From assembly GCF_008704555.1 (NCBI RefSeq), contig NZ_CP023702.1, positions 6,928,001-6,992,000 on the forward strand: a DNA stretch of 64,000 bases, read 5' to 3'. Shown piece by piece: positions 42,659 through 51,460 of the stretch. The position numbers and the translations under genes are program-made. A model generated the notes under the pieces. That model made no database searches and had not been told where the DNA came from. It saw nothing but the letters and a program-made list of their open reading frames with translations. The DNA comes from Streptomyces nitrosporeus. Lineage in GTDB: Bacteria; Actinomycetota; Actinomycetes; Streptomycetales; Streptomycetaceae. The stretch's first letter is position 1. The number at the start of each line of letters is the position of its first letter.

Positions 42659-43582
42659 TCAGTGCGCCGGGGCGCCCTGCGGGGTCGCCGGGGTGATCCC
42701 GAGCGCGGTGGCGTACAGCGAGAGGACCAGCTTGCCGATGGCCGGGTAGGCGCCGAGCGGCTCGGCGGCGGAGCAGCCGGCCTCCTTCGCGGCGGCCTCC
42801 AGGAGCCCGGGGTCGACCTCCGGGCCCACCAGGTACGGAGCCAGCGCCAGCTGCGCGGAACCGGAGTTCTGCAACTGCTCGGCGACCGAGGCCACCGAGC
42901 CGTCCACGTCCAGGGCGGCGGCCATCACCGGCACCGCGAGACGGGCCGCCAGCAGCATCCCGGTGATCCCGGCGGCCCGGACGGCCTCCTCCCCGCCGAC
43001 CGTGGCCAGCACGATGCCGTCGGCGGCGGTGGCCACGGTGAACAGCCTGGCGCGGTCGGCGCGCGCCAGCCCGGCCTCCGAGAGGCGCACGTGCAGTGCC
43101 TCGGCGAGCAGCGGGTGCGGGCCGAGCACATCGGTCAGCTCGACCTGCGTGCCGCTGTCCATGACGGCCTGCCGTATGCGCCGGGTGACGGCGCTGTCCG
43201 GCCCCGCGAGGAGCGGGACCACGACGGCGGACGGGCCCTCGGGGGCCGGGACCTCACGGCCGGCGGCGACGGCCTGCTCGTAGCGCGCGGTGCGCTCGGC
43301 GGCGGCGCCGGTGAGGGCGGCGGCCAGCGTGGGGTACCCGTCCTCGCCGCCGTCGAGGTAGCCGATCTGCGCGTCGAGACCGGGAAGCTCGGAACGGGCG
43401 ATGCTGATGACCTCCTCGGCCAGGCTGCGCGTGGCCGAGGAAGGAGGACCGGGGACGGCGAGAACGAGCGCCGCAGCGCCTTCGGGTGCGACCACGGGCT
43501 CCGGGCGGCGGTGCCGTCCGGACTGGCGAGGTCGCGGCATTCGTACTGGCAGGCCGGAAGCGGGCCCAGTGGGGGTGCTCAT
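42659..43582 (-). CDS. CbiX/sirohydrochlorin chelatase-like protein
   Basis: A 307-residue soluble protein with two related halves of the CbiX/ferrochelatase-like fold: ALVLAVPGPPSSATRSLAEEV and then LFTVATAADGIVLATVGGEEA. SAVVVPLLAGPDSAVTRRIRQAV is the region facing the metal site. Classical CbiX has a GHGS motif that is not retained here, so chelatase activity is uncertain. ATG 43582 is preferred to an earlier in-frame ATG at 43672, which would extend into a charged low-complexity leader. No siroheme or cobalamin genes are adjacent. Confidence 0.65.
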   Translation of the reverse strand: MSTPTGPASGLPVRMPRPRQSGRHRRPEPVVAPEGAAALVLAVPGPPSSATRSLAEEVISIARSELPGLDAQIGYLDGGEDGYPTLAAALTGAAAERTARYEQAVAAGREVPAPEGPSAVVVPLLAGPDSAVTRRIRQAVMDSGTQVELTDVLGPHPLLAEALHVRLSEAGLARADRARLFTVATAADGIVLATVGGEEAVRAAGITGMLLAARLAVPVMAAALDVDGSVASVAEQLQNSGSAQLALAPYLVGPEVDPGLLEAAAKEAGCSAAEPLGAYPAIGKLVLSLYATALGITPATPQGAPAH

Positions 43583-43705
43583 GGCGCCGCATGCTACTGG
43601 TTTTGGGTACCCCTCTGTTCGGGGAGGGGGTGGTCGGGCGTCATCTGTCCGCTTATGTCTGTTGAGCGGCAAAGGCCGTGTACGGGACGCCCGTCCGCGC
43701 GGCTC

Positions 43706-44776
43706 CTACGCCGTGCCGGGCAGGAACAGCAGGGTGGGATGGGACGGCAGCCGCAGCCGGTCCCCGGCCAGGGCGCGGGCCGTCTCCACCGCCCCCTCCA
43801 GGGGGTCGCCGTCCGCGCGTACGACCCGGGCCTGCGGCACCTGCCGGGCGAACTCCTCGCGCAGCGGGGCCAGGAGCGGCTCACCCATCTTGAACAGTCC
43901 GCCGGTCAGGGCCACTTCGTACGGTTCGTATGTTTTGTGCGGCTCGCGCGGCCCGTGCGGGGCGGCGGGTGCGTGCGGTTCCCCGGCGGCGAGGCGCGGT
44001 CCTTTGGGGCGGGGCGGCGGGCAGACGGCGGCCGCCGCCTCGGCGATGTGCGCCGCCGCCGCCCGCAGGATGCCCGCCGCGACCCCGTCCCCGGCCGCGC
44101 AGGCCGCCACCTCGGGTGCGAAGGAGGCGAGCAGCGCGGGCCGGTCGGTACGCGGGTAGAGCAGGCCGGGCAGACCGGATGCCGGGCCGAACACCGCCTC
44201 CAGCCGGGCCAGCAGGGCTCCCGAACCGCCGCGCCGACCGTCGTGGGCGCGCATCGCCGCGTCGAGCCCGGCCCGGCCGATCCACGCGCCGCTGCCGCCG
44301 TCGCCCAGCAGATGCCCCCAGCCGTCGGCCCGGCGCCAGGTGCCGAGATCGGTGCCGAGGGCGATCAGGCCCGTACCGCCCGCGACGACCGCCCCCGGCC
44401 GCTGGCCGAGCGCGCCCGCGTACGCGGTCACCGCGTCGGCGGCCAGCGCCACCCGGCGTACGCCCAGCGCACCGGCGAGCGCGGCGGGCACCTCCGCGCG
44501 CAACCGGTCGCCCAGCGTGGCCATCCCGGCGGCGCCGACCGCCGCCGCGACGACCCTCGCGCCGGGGGCCTGACGCGCCAGCAGTTCCCGTGCCACCGGC
44601 AGCACCTGCTCCAGCAGGTGCCCGGCGTCGATGCCGGCCGGCCCCGTCCGCACGGGCCCGGCGCAGGCCGCGGTGGCGAGGGGCCGCCCGGCGCCGGTCC
44701 CCGCGAGTGCGACCCGCAGACCGGAGCCGCCGGAATCGACACCGAGGACGACCTCCTCCCCGTCCCCGGCGCTCAC
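43706..44776 (-). CDS. N-acetylglucosamine kinase-like BadF/BadG ATPase
   Basis: A 356-residue ASKHA-fold sugar kinase. The phosphate-1 motif is VVLGVDSGGSGLRVALA at the N-terminus; the phosphate-2 region is GAVVAGGTGLIALGTD with GWGHLLGDGGSGAWIG following, characteristic of the GlcNAc kinase/BadF group. An internal Pro/His/Glu-rich insert (about 270-290, EPHAPAAPHGPREPHKTYEP) is unusual. GTG 44776 is the probable start but lacks a good ribosome site. It is divergent from ung. Its likely role, by family, is phosphorylation of GlcNAc or a related amino sugar; a DasR-type site lies upstream of the lactonase gene about 2 kb away. Confidence 0.78.
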   Translation of the reverse strand: MSAGDGEEVVLGVDSGGSGLRVALAGTGAGRPLATAACAGPVRTGPAGIDAGHLLEQVLPVARELLARQAPGARVVAAAVGAAGMATLGDRLRAEVPAALAGALGVRRVALAADAVTAYAGALGQRPGAVVAGGTGLIALGTDLGTWRRADGWGHLLGDGGSGAWIGRAGLDAAMRAHDGRRGGSGALLARLEAVFGPASGLPGLLYPRTDRPALLASFAPEVAACAAGDGVAAGILRAAAAHIAEAAAAVCPPPRPKGPRLAAGEPHAPAAPHGPREPHKTYEPYEVALTGGLFKMGEPLLAPLREEFARQVPQARVVRADGDPLEGAVETARALAGDRLRLPSHPTLLFLPGTA

Positions 44777-44974
44777 GCCGGCCGCCCGGCGCCGGGCGGC
44801 GGGGGAGTGGCCGGGCACGGGGTCCCCCCGTGCCCGCGTGAGCGACTGGGCGACCTCATGGACCGGCTCCGGAGGGGAAGAAGGGGCGGGACGACGAGGG
44901 CACCTTAACCCCGCTCCGCTCCGGGGGACCCGGCTGATCGTCACTGTCCTTGTGGGCCGGTAGGGTGACGGACT

Positions 44975-45652
44975 GTGGCAGCACGACCGTTGAACGAACT
45001 TGTCGAGCCCGGCTGGGCCGAGGCGTTGCGTCCCGTCGCCGGACAGATCGCGGCGATGGGCGATTTCCTGCGCGCGGAGATCGCGGCGGGCCGTACCTAC
45101 CTCCCCGCCGGGGCGAACGTACTGCGCGCCTTCCAGCAGCCCTTCGACGACGTACGCGTCCTGATCGTGGGTCAGGACCCCTACCCCACCCCGGGGATGG
45201 CCATCGGCCTCAGCTTCGCCGTGGCGCCGGACGTGCAGCGGCTCCCGGGCAGCCTGGAGAACATCTTCAGGGAACTCCACGGCGATCTCGGCCTCCCGCG
45301 CCCGTCCAACGGCGATCTGACGCCCTGGACCCGGCAGGGCGTCCTGCTGCTCAACCGCGCGCTGACCACCGCGCCGCGCAAGCCCGGCGCGCACCGCGGC
45401 AAGGGCTGGGAGGAAGTGACGGAGCAGGCCATCCGCGCCCTGGTCGCACGCGGCAAGCCGCTGGTGTCCGTCCTGTGGGGGCGGGACGCCCGCAATCTGC
45501 GGCCGCTGCTCGGCGACCTGCCGGCGGTCGAGTCCGCCCATCCGTCCCCGATGTCGGCGGACCGGGGCTTCTTCGGCTCCCGGCCCTTCAGCCGCACCAA
45601 CGACCACCTGGCCCGTGCCGGGGCGCAGCCGGTCGACTGGGCCCTGCCCTGA
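44975..45652 (+). CDS. ung: Uracil-DNA glycosylase, family 1
   Basis: A 225-residue base-excision enzyme removing uracil from DNA. The catalytic Asp is D68 in VGQDPYPTPGMAIGLSFA (motif 1), and the second motif is HPSPMSADRGFFGSRPFSRTN with the catalytic His. WTRQGVLLLNRALT and VLWGRDARNL are also typical. GTG 44975 is the start. It ends at a bidirectional terminator. This is a paralogue-prone family in Streptomyces, so a second copy elsewhere would not be surprising. Confidence 0.95.
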   Translation: MAARPLNELVEPGWAEALRPVAGQIAAMGDFLRAEIAAGRTYLPAGANVLRAFQQPFDDVRVLIVGQDPYPTPGMAIGLSFAVAPDVQRLPGSLENIFRELHGDLGLPRPSNGDLTPWTRQGVLLLNRALTTAPRKPGAHRGKGWEEVTEQAIRALVARGKPLVSVLWGRDARNLRPLLGDLPAVESAHPSPMSADRGFFGSRPFSRTNDHLARAGAQPVDWALP

Positions 45653-45674
45653 GGGCTGTCCCGTAGGCTCCGGA

Positions 45675-45712
45675 CCGGCGGCGCCCGCCGCCGAGGTGGA
45701 GGGCGCCGCCGG
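45675..45712. terminator. Bidirectional terminator between ung and propeller gene
   Basis: Perfect 12-bp arms CCGGCGGCGCCC (45675-45686) and GGGCGCCGCCGG (45701-45712) in the 62-bp convergent gap. Confidence 0.75.
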
Positions 45713-45714
45713 GC

Positions 45715-46797
45715 TCACACCTGCGCGGCCCGCACGCACAGCACGTCCGGCAGGTGCGACAGGATCTGCCGCCAGCTGTCCCCGTCGTCGGTGCCGGCGT
45801 ACACCTCGCCGTTGCGGTTGCCGAAGTAGACGCCCGCCGGATCGGCGTCGTCGGTGCACAGCGCGTCGCGCAGCACCGTGCCGTAGTGGTCGCCGTCCGG
45901 CAGCCCCCGGGTCAGCGGCTCCCAGGTCTCTCCCGCGTCCGTCGTACGGAAGACCCGGCAGCGCCGGCCGGCCGGGACGCGGTCGGTGTCGGCGTTGACC
46001 GGGAAGACGTACAGGGTGTCCGCGCGGTGCGGGTGCGCGGCGGCGGCGAACCCGAAGTCCGAGGGGAGGCCCGCCCCGATGTCCTTCCAGGTGTCCCCGG
46101 CGTCGTCGCTGCGGAACACGCCCCAGTGGTTCTGGAGGTAGAGCCGGTCGGGATCGGCCGCGTCCCGGGCGACCTTGTGCACGCACTGGCCGAACTCCGG
46201 CGCGGGGCCGGGCAGGAACACGGCGGAGACGCCCTTGTTGGACGGCCTCCAGTGCTCCCCGCCGTCCTCGGTGCGGAACACCCCCGCCGCCGAGACGGCC
46301 ACCGTCACGGCCCGGGGGTCCCTCGGATCGGTCAGGACGGTGTGCAGCCCCTCGCCGCCCCCGCCGGGCACCCAGCGGGACCGCGTCGGGTGCTCCCAGA
46401 GCGGGCGGACCAGCCCGAAGGACTCGCCGCCGTCCTCGGAGCGGAACAGGGCGGCGGGCTCCGTCCCGGCGTAGACCACGCCGGGGGCCTCGGGCCCGGC
46501 CGGGTGCAGCTGCCAGACCCGCTCCAGCGACGCCCCGGTGAACCGGGGGAACTTCACGGCGGGCTGCCCGGGTTCGGTCCAGGTGGCTCCCAGGTCGTCG
46601 GAGCGGAAGACGGACGGCCCCCAGTGCGCGCTGTCCCCGCCCACCAGGATCCGGGGCGTCCTGCCCCGGGTGTCGATACCGATCGAGTAGACGGCCTGGG
46701 CGTTGAAACAGGGGTCGCCGAACTCCCAGCGCCCCCCGCGCCTGCGGCCGACGAAGAGTCCTTTACGGGTGCCTACGGTGAGCAGTACATCGGACAT
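45715..46797 (-). CDS. Asp-box (BNR/YCF48-like) beta-propeller protein
   Basis: A 360-residue protein without a signal peptide. It has six Asp-box turns, each with an S/T-x-D-x-G-x-[TSH]-[WF] core: RSDDLGATW, RSEDGGESF, RTEDGGEHW, RSDDAGDTW, RTTDAGETW and GTDDGDSW. Sialidase, xyloglucanase and photosystem-assembly (YCF48) propellers share this fold, but the cytosolic location and lack of catalytic acids in the usual places argue against a secreted glycosidase. The start MSDVLLTVGTRKGLFVG (ATG 46797) is typical of this actinobacterial family. The function is unknown. Confidence 0.78.
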   Translation of the reverse strand: MSDVLLTVGTRKGLFVGRRRGGRWEFGDPCFNAQAVYSIGIDTRGRTPRILVGGDSAHWGPSVFRSDDLGATWTEPGQPAVKFPRFTGASLERVWQLHPAGPEAPGVVYAGTEPAALFRSEDGGESFGLVRPLWEHPTRSRWVPGGGGEGLHTVLTDPRDPRAVTVAVSAAGVFRTEDGGEHWRPSNKGVSAVFLPGPAPEFGQCVHKVARDAADPDRLYLQNHWGVFRSDDAGDTWKDIGAGLPSDFGFAAAAHPHRADTLYVFPVNADTDRVPAGRRCRVFRTTDAGETWEPLTRGLPDGDHYGTVLRDALCTDDADPAGVYFGNRNGEVYAGTDDGDSWRQILSHLPDVLCVRAAQV

Positions 46798-47055
46798 GGC
46801 CGGTCTCCCGAGACGTCGTTGTGCCGGATACGGCCAGTCTGCACCGCACCACTGACAACGGCCCGCAGCCGCGGCACCGGCCCGCCACGGCACCGGCCCG
46901 CCGTGGTCCGGGCACCCGCCGGCCGGCGTACCGGCGGAGACCCGGGGCACCGGGCGGCCGGCGCTCCCCGCGGGTCGCCGCGCGTAGACCCGGAGCCGGA
47001 CCGCCCGGCGGCGCATGGCCCCGGCCCGTGTCCCTCCGGCCGCGGCCCGCCCCGC

Positions 47056-48114
47056 TCACCGGGAGGGCGGGGCCGTACTGCTGCGCTCCACCAGGCTGGT
47101 CGCCAGGTCGACCCGGGTGGTCGCGGGCCGCCTGCCGCGGCCGAGGTCGAGCACCAGGCGGGCCGCGGTCTCGGCCATCTCGATGAGCGGCTGGCGCACC
47201 GTGGTCAGAGGCGGGCCGACCCAGCGCGTCACCGGCAGGTCGTCGAAGCCGATCACGCTGAGGTCCTCCGGGATGCGCAGCCCCAGCTCGCGTGCGGCCT
47301 CGTAGACGCCGAGCGCCTGGAGGTCGTTGCCGGCGAAGATCGCGGTGGGCGGCTCCGGCAGCCGCAGCAGGTCCAGTGCCGCGCTGTAGCCGTCCTCGTG
47401 GTTGAACTCGCCCTCGCGTACCAGCGCGGGATCCATCGGCAGGCCCGAGGTCTCCAGCGCGGCGCGGTAGCCGTCCAGCCGGGCCCGGCTGCACATCATG
47501 CGCGCCGGCCCGCCGATGACGCCGATGCGCCGGTGCCCCAGGCCCGTCAGATGGCGGGTGGCGGCGAGGCCGCCCTGCCAGTTGGCGGCACCGACGGACG
47601 GGATGTCGTCACCGGGGTCGCCGGCCGGGTCGACCACGACGAACGGGATGGAACGGCTGTTCAACTGGGCGCGCTGGGCGGCGTCGAGGTCGGAGAGCAC
47701 CAGGATGACTCCGGCCGGGCGGCGTGCCAGCACCCCGTCCACCCAGGTCTGGCCGGGGGTGAGCCGGCCGGCGCTCTCCGAGAGGACCAGGCTCAGCCCC
47801 TCCTCCCGGGCGACGTTCTCGACACCCCGTACGACCTCCATCGCCCACGCGCTGTCCAGTTCGTGGAAGACCAGATCGATGAGCTGGGACTGCTGGGAGG
47901 CACCTCGCCGGCGGCGGTAGCCGTGCCGGAGCAGCAGTTCCTCCACCTTCGTACGAGTGCCGGGAGCGACGTCCGCGCGGCCGTTCAGGACTTTCGAAAC
48001 TGTCGGAGCGGAAACGCCGGCCGCTCGGGCGATCTCTGCCAGCGTGGCGGTGCTTTCCGACGACGGGTCGGCGGAGGCCTTCTCCTGTTGGGGCTGGACC
48101 TTTGCAGGGCTCAT
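47056..48114 (-). CDS. LacI-family repressor of the xylan/xylobiose operon
   Basis: A 352-residue LacI/GalR regulator. The HTH is TLAEIARAAGVSAPTVSKVL followed by the NGRADVAPGTR hinge; the sugar-binding domain runs from QLIDLVFHELDSAWAMEVV to the end, with GGPARMMCSRARLDGYRAAL and IPEDLSVIGFDDLP. The N-terminal 20 residues before the HTH are disordered. It is transcribed away from the ABC importer genes across a 150-bp divergent promoter carrying CGAAA boxes. Its position matches BxlR, the xylobiose-responsive repressor known from streptomycetes, so that role is likely but not proven. Confidence 0.92.
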   Translation of the reverse strand: MSPAKVQPQQEKASADPSSESTATLAEIARAAGVSAPTVSKVLNGRADVAPGTRTKVEELLLRHGYRRRRGASQQSQLIDLVFHELDSAWAMEVVRGVENVAREEGLSLVLSESAGRLTPGQTWVDGVLARRPAGVILVLSDLDAAQRAQLNSRSIPFVVVDPAGDPGDDIPSVGAANWQGGLAATRHLTGLGHRRIGVIGGPARMMCSRARLDGYRAALETSGLPMDPALVREGEFNHEDGYSAALDLLRLPEPPTAIFAGNDLQALGVYEAARELGLRIPEDLSVIGFDDLPVTRWVGPPLTTVRQPLIEMAETAARLVLDLGRGRRPATTRVDLATSLVERSSTAPPSR

Positions 48115-48186
48115 GCACGAATCGTAGCCGCACATCGCCCCCGGCCGGAGCCCGGACGGGGATCGCAAATCATTGTCCCCACCCTC

Positions 48187-48215
48187 TTGACGGGCTCGAA
48201 ACGCGACCGTACGGT
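48187..48215 (+). promoter_or_regulatory. Promoter of the xylobiose importer operon
   Basis: A -35 TTGACG (48187-48192), a 17-bp spacer and a -10 TACGGT (48210-48215) form a near-consensus sigma70-type promoter. CGAAA lies in the spacer (48197-48201) and two more CGAAA boxes follow downstream, consistent with repression by the adjacent LacI protein. Confidence 0.6.
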
Positions 48216-48227
48216 TCCGGCAACATT

Positions 48228-48250
48228 CGAAAGGCACGCCGAAACATTCG
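48228..48250. promoter_or_regulatory. CGAAA-type operator of the importer operon
   Basis: TTCGAAAG at 48226-48233 and CGAAACATTCG at 48240-48250. The second differs at one base from the perfect palindrome CGAAACTTTCG found before the xylanase gene. It ends 14 bp before the binding-protein start, so a bound repressor would block initiation or elongation. Confidence 0.65.
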
Positions 48251-48264
48251 ACAGAGGTGCGGTC

Positions 48265-49572
48265 ATGCGGTCGGGTATTTTCACTCAGGGCTCACGTACG
48301 ACGAGATGGGCCGCGGCGGGCGCCGCGCTGGCCATGGCGGGCATGCTGGCCGGCTGCGGCTCCGGTGACAGCGGATCGGACGGCGGCACCATCACCGCCT
48401 ACGTCTACGGCGACGACGCGGTCAAGGTCCAGCAAGCCGCGGTGGACTCGTTCAACAAGACCTCGAAGGTCAAGGTCAAGCTGGTGTCGGTCCCCGGCAC
48501 CGACTACGTCAACAAGCTCCGCAGCGCCATGGGTTCGCCCAACGCGCCGGACGTCTTCTTCAACTGGGGCGGCGGCTCCATCAAGCCGTACGTCGACGCC
48601 GGGCAGCTGGTCGACCTGACCGGCACGGTGAAGAAGGACGCCACGCTCAAGGAGGGCTTCCTGCCCTCGATCATGGAGGCCGGCAGCCTCGACGGGAAGA
48701 TCTACGGGGTGCCGATGCGCGGCATGCAGCCCGTGATGCTCTTCTACAACAAGGCCCTGTTCGAGAAGCACGGCGTCGAGGCCCCCAAGACCTGGGAGGA
48801 CCTCCAGAAGGCCATCACCACCTTCAAGGACGCCGGCATCACCCCGTTCGCGCTCGGCGGCTCCGACAAGTGGCCCGAACTGATGTGGATGGAGTACCTC
48901 CTGGACCGCATCGGCGGCCCCGAGGTCTTCCGGAAGATCCAGAACGGCGACACCGAGGGCTGGGGCGACCCGGCGGTGCTCAAGACGGCGCAGACCGTCA
49001 AGGAGCTCATCGACGACGGCGCCTTCGGCAAGAACTTCAACTCGGTCGACTACGGCAACGGCGGAGCCCCGACCCTGCTCAACAAGGGCAAGGCCGCCAT
49101 GCACCTGATGGGCTCCTGGGAGTACTCCACGCAGCTCGGCAAGGCTCCCGAGTTCGCGAAGAAGGACCTCGGCTGGACCGCCTTCCCGACGGTGGCCGGC
49201 GGCACCGGCGACCCGGCGAACGTCGTCGGCAACCCGACCAACTACTGGTCGGTGAACGCCCGCAGCGACCACAAGGAGGAGGCCATCGAGTTCCTGAAGA
49301 CGATGGCCTCCGAGACCTACGCCAAGGCGCTGGTGGACAACGGTGACATCCCCACCACGTCCAACGCCGCGTCCATGCTGAGCAGCTCGCCCAACCCCCA
49401 GTTCGCCCAGGACCAGTACTCCCTGGTCCAGAAGGCTCCCAGCTTCACCCTCTCCTGGGACCAGGCGCTCGAGGCCCAGTACGCCACCCCGCTGCTCACC
49501 GAGATCAGCAAGCTGTTCGCCGGCAAGACCACGCCCGAGCAGTTCGTCGAAGCGATGAAGGCCGCCAAGTAA
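48265..49572 (+). CDS. ABC sugar importer, lipoprotein substrate-binding subunit (BxlE-like)
   Basis: A 435-residue extracytoplasmic sugar-binding protein. A lipoprotein signal ends in the lipobox LAGC with C31. The mature domain (TITAYVYGDDAVKVQQAAVD onward) is a family-1 solute-binding fold, with YGVPMRGMQPVMLFYNKALF and GKAAMHLMGSWEYS. It is first in an operon followed by two permeases (2 bp and 4 bp gaps), beta-xylosidase and xylanase, so xylobiose or xylo-oligosaccharides are the expected ligands. No ATPase gene is in the operon; a shared ATPase such as MsiK is the known solution in Streptomyces. Confidence 0.92.
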   Translation: MRSGIFTQGSRTTRWAAAGAALAMAGMLAGCGSGDSGSDGGTITAYVYGDDAVKVQQAAVDSFNKTSKVKVKLVSVPGTDYVNKLRSAMGSPNAPDVFFNWGGGSIKPYVDAGQLVDLTGTVKKDATLKEGFLPSIMEAGSLDGKIYGVPMRGMQPVMLFYNKALFEKHGVEAPKTWEDLQKAITTFKDAGITPFALGGSDKWPELMWMEYLLDRIGGPEVFRKIQNGDTEGWGDPAVLKTAQTVKELIDDGAFGKNFNSVDYGNGGAPTLLNKGKAAMHLMGSWEYSTQLGKAPEFAKKDLGWTAFPTVAGGTGDPANVVGNPTNYWSVNARSDHKEEAIEFLKTMASETYAKALVDNGDIPTTSNAASMLSSSPNPQFAQDQYSLVQKAPSFTLSWDQALEAQYATPLLTEISKLFAGKTTPEQFVEAMKAAK

Positions 49573-49574
49573 CC

Positions 49575-50504
49575 ATGTCGCACCACGCTCCGGTAGCGAA
49601 GTCGCACGGAGGCGGGAAGGCGGCCGTCGGTGACGTCGGCCGCCCCCCGGTCGCCTGGGCCGTACCCGGGATCCTCTTCTTCGCCGTCTTCGCGATCGTC
49701 CCCCTGGCGATCGCCGTCTATCTCTCCTTCACCTCGTGGGACGGGCTCAACTCCCCGACCATGACCGGCCTGGACAACTGGACCCGGCTCTTCCAGGACT
49801 CGGAGTTCGGGCAGGCCGCCTGGCTGAGCCTCGTGCTCACCGTGATCAGCTGGGCCTTCCAGACCCCGGTCGCCCTGCTGCTGGGCGTCTGGGCGGCGGG
49901 CCGCCAGAAGAACCGCGCCCTGCTGTCGGCCGTCTTCTTCATCCCGCTGCTGCTCTCCACCACCGCCATCGCGATGCTCTTCCACGCCCTGCTCGACCCG
50001 AACTTCGGCGTGATCAAGGAGATCGGCCCCTGGATCGGCGTCGATCCCAACGTGATGGGGTCCTCCACCGGGGCGCTGCTGGTCGTGGCGTTCGTCGGCG
50101 GCTGGCAGTTCATGCCCTTCCACACGCTGATCTACCAGGGCGGCGCCCGGCAGATCCCCGAAGTCCTCTACCAGGCCGCCTCCATCGACGGTGCCGGCAT
50201 GGTGCGGCAGTTCTTCCACATCACCCTGCCGCAGCTGCGGCACACGATGACCACCTCGTCGGTCCTGATGATCGTCGGTTCGCTGACCTACTTCGACACC
50301 GTGCTCATCATGACCAAGGGCGGACCCGGCACGGACACCACGATCCTCCCGTACCTGATGTACCGGACGGGGTTCCAGACCTACGACCTCGGCTACGCGG
50401 CGGCCATCGCCACCGCCCTCGTCGTCGTGGCCACCGCCATCTCGCTGATCATGGTCCGCCTCAGCGGCTTCGGGAACATGCGGTCCACCCGGGAAGGTAT
50501 GTGA
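49575..50504 (+). CDS. ABC sugar importer permease 1 (BxlF-like)
   Basis: A 309-residue MalF-type inner-membrane permease with six predicted helices after a His/Gly-rich cytosolic N-terminus of about 25 residues. The EAA loop contacting the ATPase is YQAASIDGAGMVRQFFHITL. GPGTDTTILPYLMYRTGF is the typical C-terminal segment. It starts 2 bp after the binding-protein stop, within the same operon. Confidence 0.93.
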   Translation: MSHHAPVAKSHGGGKAAVGDVGRPPVAWAVPGILFFAVFAIVPLAIAVYLSFTSWDGLNSPTMTGLDNWTRLFQDSEFGQAAWLSLVLTVISWAFQTPVALLLGVWAAGRQKNRALLSAVFFIPLLLSTTAIAMLFHALLDPNFGVIKEIGPWIGVDPNVMGSSTGALLVVAFVGGWQFMPFHTLIYQGGARQIPEVLYQAASIDGAGMVRQFFHITLPQLRHTMTTSSVLMIVGSLTYFDTVLIMTKGGPGTDTTILPYLMYRTGFQTYDLGYAAAIATALVVVATAISLIMVRLSGFGNMRSTREGM

Positions 50505-50508
50505 CGCC

Positions 50509-51408
50509 ATGTCGATCGACACCCGTCCGGCCGCGCCGCGGCGCCGCTCCGCCCCCGCCGCCCGCCCCGTGAGCCGTCCCGCCCGCCGCCGCAAGCCGCT
50601 CGGCAACCCGGTGGCCGGCCTCGGGTCCCTGGTCTGGCTGCTCATCGTCCTGGTACCGCTCTACACGCTGGTGTCCGCCTCGCTGATGCGCCAGGACCAG
50701 GCGCTGAACGGCGATCCGCTGGCGGTCCCCACGGACCCGACGTTCGAGAACTACCGCACGGTCCTGGACAGCGGCTTCCTGTCGCTGCTCGGCAACACCG
50801 CCCTCGTCGCGGTGGCCACGGTCGCCATCGTGCTGGTGCTGTCCGTGCCGGTGGCCTATGTGGCCGTCCGCACCCGCAGCCGCCTGTCCTCGCTCGCCTT
50901 CCGGACCTTCCTGCTCGGCGTGGCCATCCCGGCGCAGGCGGTGATCGTGCCGCTGTACCTGATGATCGGCAAGATGGGCCTGTACGACAGCCTCTGGGCG
51001 ATCATCCTGCCCACCGCCGCGTTCGCCATGCCGGTCGCCGTCCTGGTCCTCAGCGGCACCATGCGCGACGTCTCCGAGGAGATGTACGAGGCGATGGCCC
51101 TCGACGGGGCCTCGCCCTGGCGCATGCTCTGGCAGCTGGCGGTGCCGCTCTCCAAGGCCGGCATCAGCACCGTGGCGATCTTCTCCGCGCTCCAGGCGTG
51201 GAACGGCTTCCTGTTCCCGCTGATCCTCACGCAGTCGGAGGAGAACCGCGTACTGACGCTGGGCCTCTTCAACTTCATGACCCAGTTCGGCGTGAACATC
51301 CCCGCCGTGCTGGCCGCGATCGTCCTCTCCGTCGTACCGATCTTCGCCGTGTACCTCGTGGCCCGGCGCGCGCTGATCAACGGACTGATGGGGGTGGGCG
51401 GCAAATAG
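50509..51408 (+). CDS. ABC sugar importer permease 2 (BxlG-like)
   Basis: A 299-residue MalG-type permease with six helices. An Arg-rich N-terminus (RRRSAPAARPVSRPARRRK) precedes the first helix. The EAA loop is YEAMALDGASPWRMLWQLAV. LQAWNGFLFPLILTQSEENR matches the carbohydrate-uptake family tail. The gap to the upstream permease is 4 bp; the beta-xylosidase gene follows after 52 bp. Confidence 0.93.
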   Translation: MSIDTRPAAPRRRSAPAARPVSRPARRRKPLGNPVAGLGSLVWLLIVLVPLYTLVSASLMRQDQALNGDPLAVPTDPTFENYRTVLDSGFLSLLGNTALVAVATVAIVLVLSVPVAYVAVRTRSRLSSLAFRTFLLGVAIPAQAVIVPLYLMIGKMGLYDSLWAIILPTAAFAMPVAVLVLSGTMRDVSEEMYEAMALDGASPWRMLWQLAVPLSKAGISTVAIFSALQAWNGFLFPLILTQSEENRVLTLGLFNFMTQFGVNIPAVLAAIVLSVVPIFAVYLVARRALINGLMGVGGK

Positions 51409-51460
51409 CAGACACCTGCCGCCCCGCACCACCGCACTCATGAGAGGAACTCCTGCCGTC

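Noticed and set aside
47985..48000. CTTTCGAAAC, considered as an additional xylan-regulator box
   Set aside because: It lies inside the LacI gene and encodes the conserved TVSKVL helix, so the match is explained by protein sequence.
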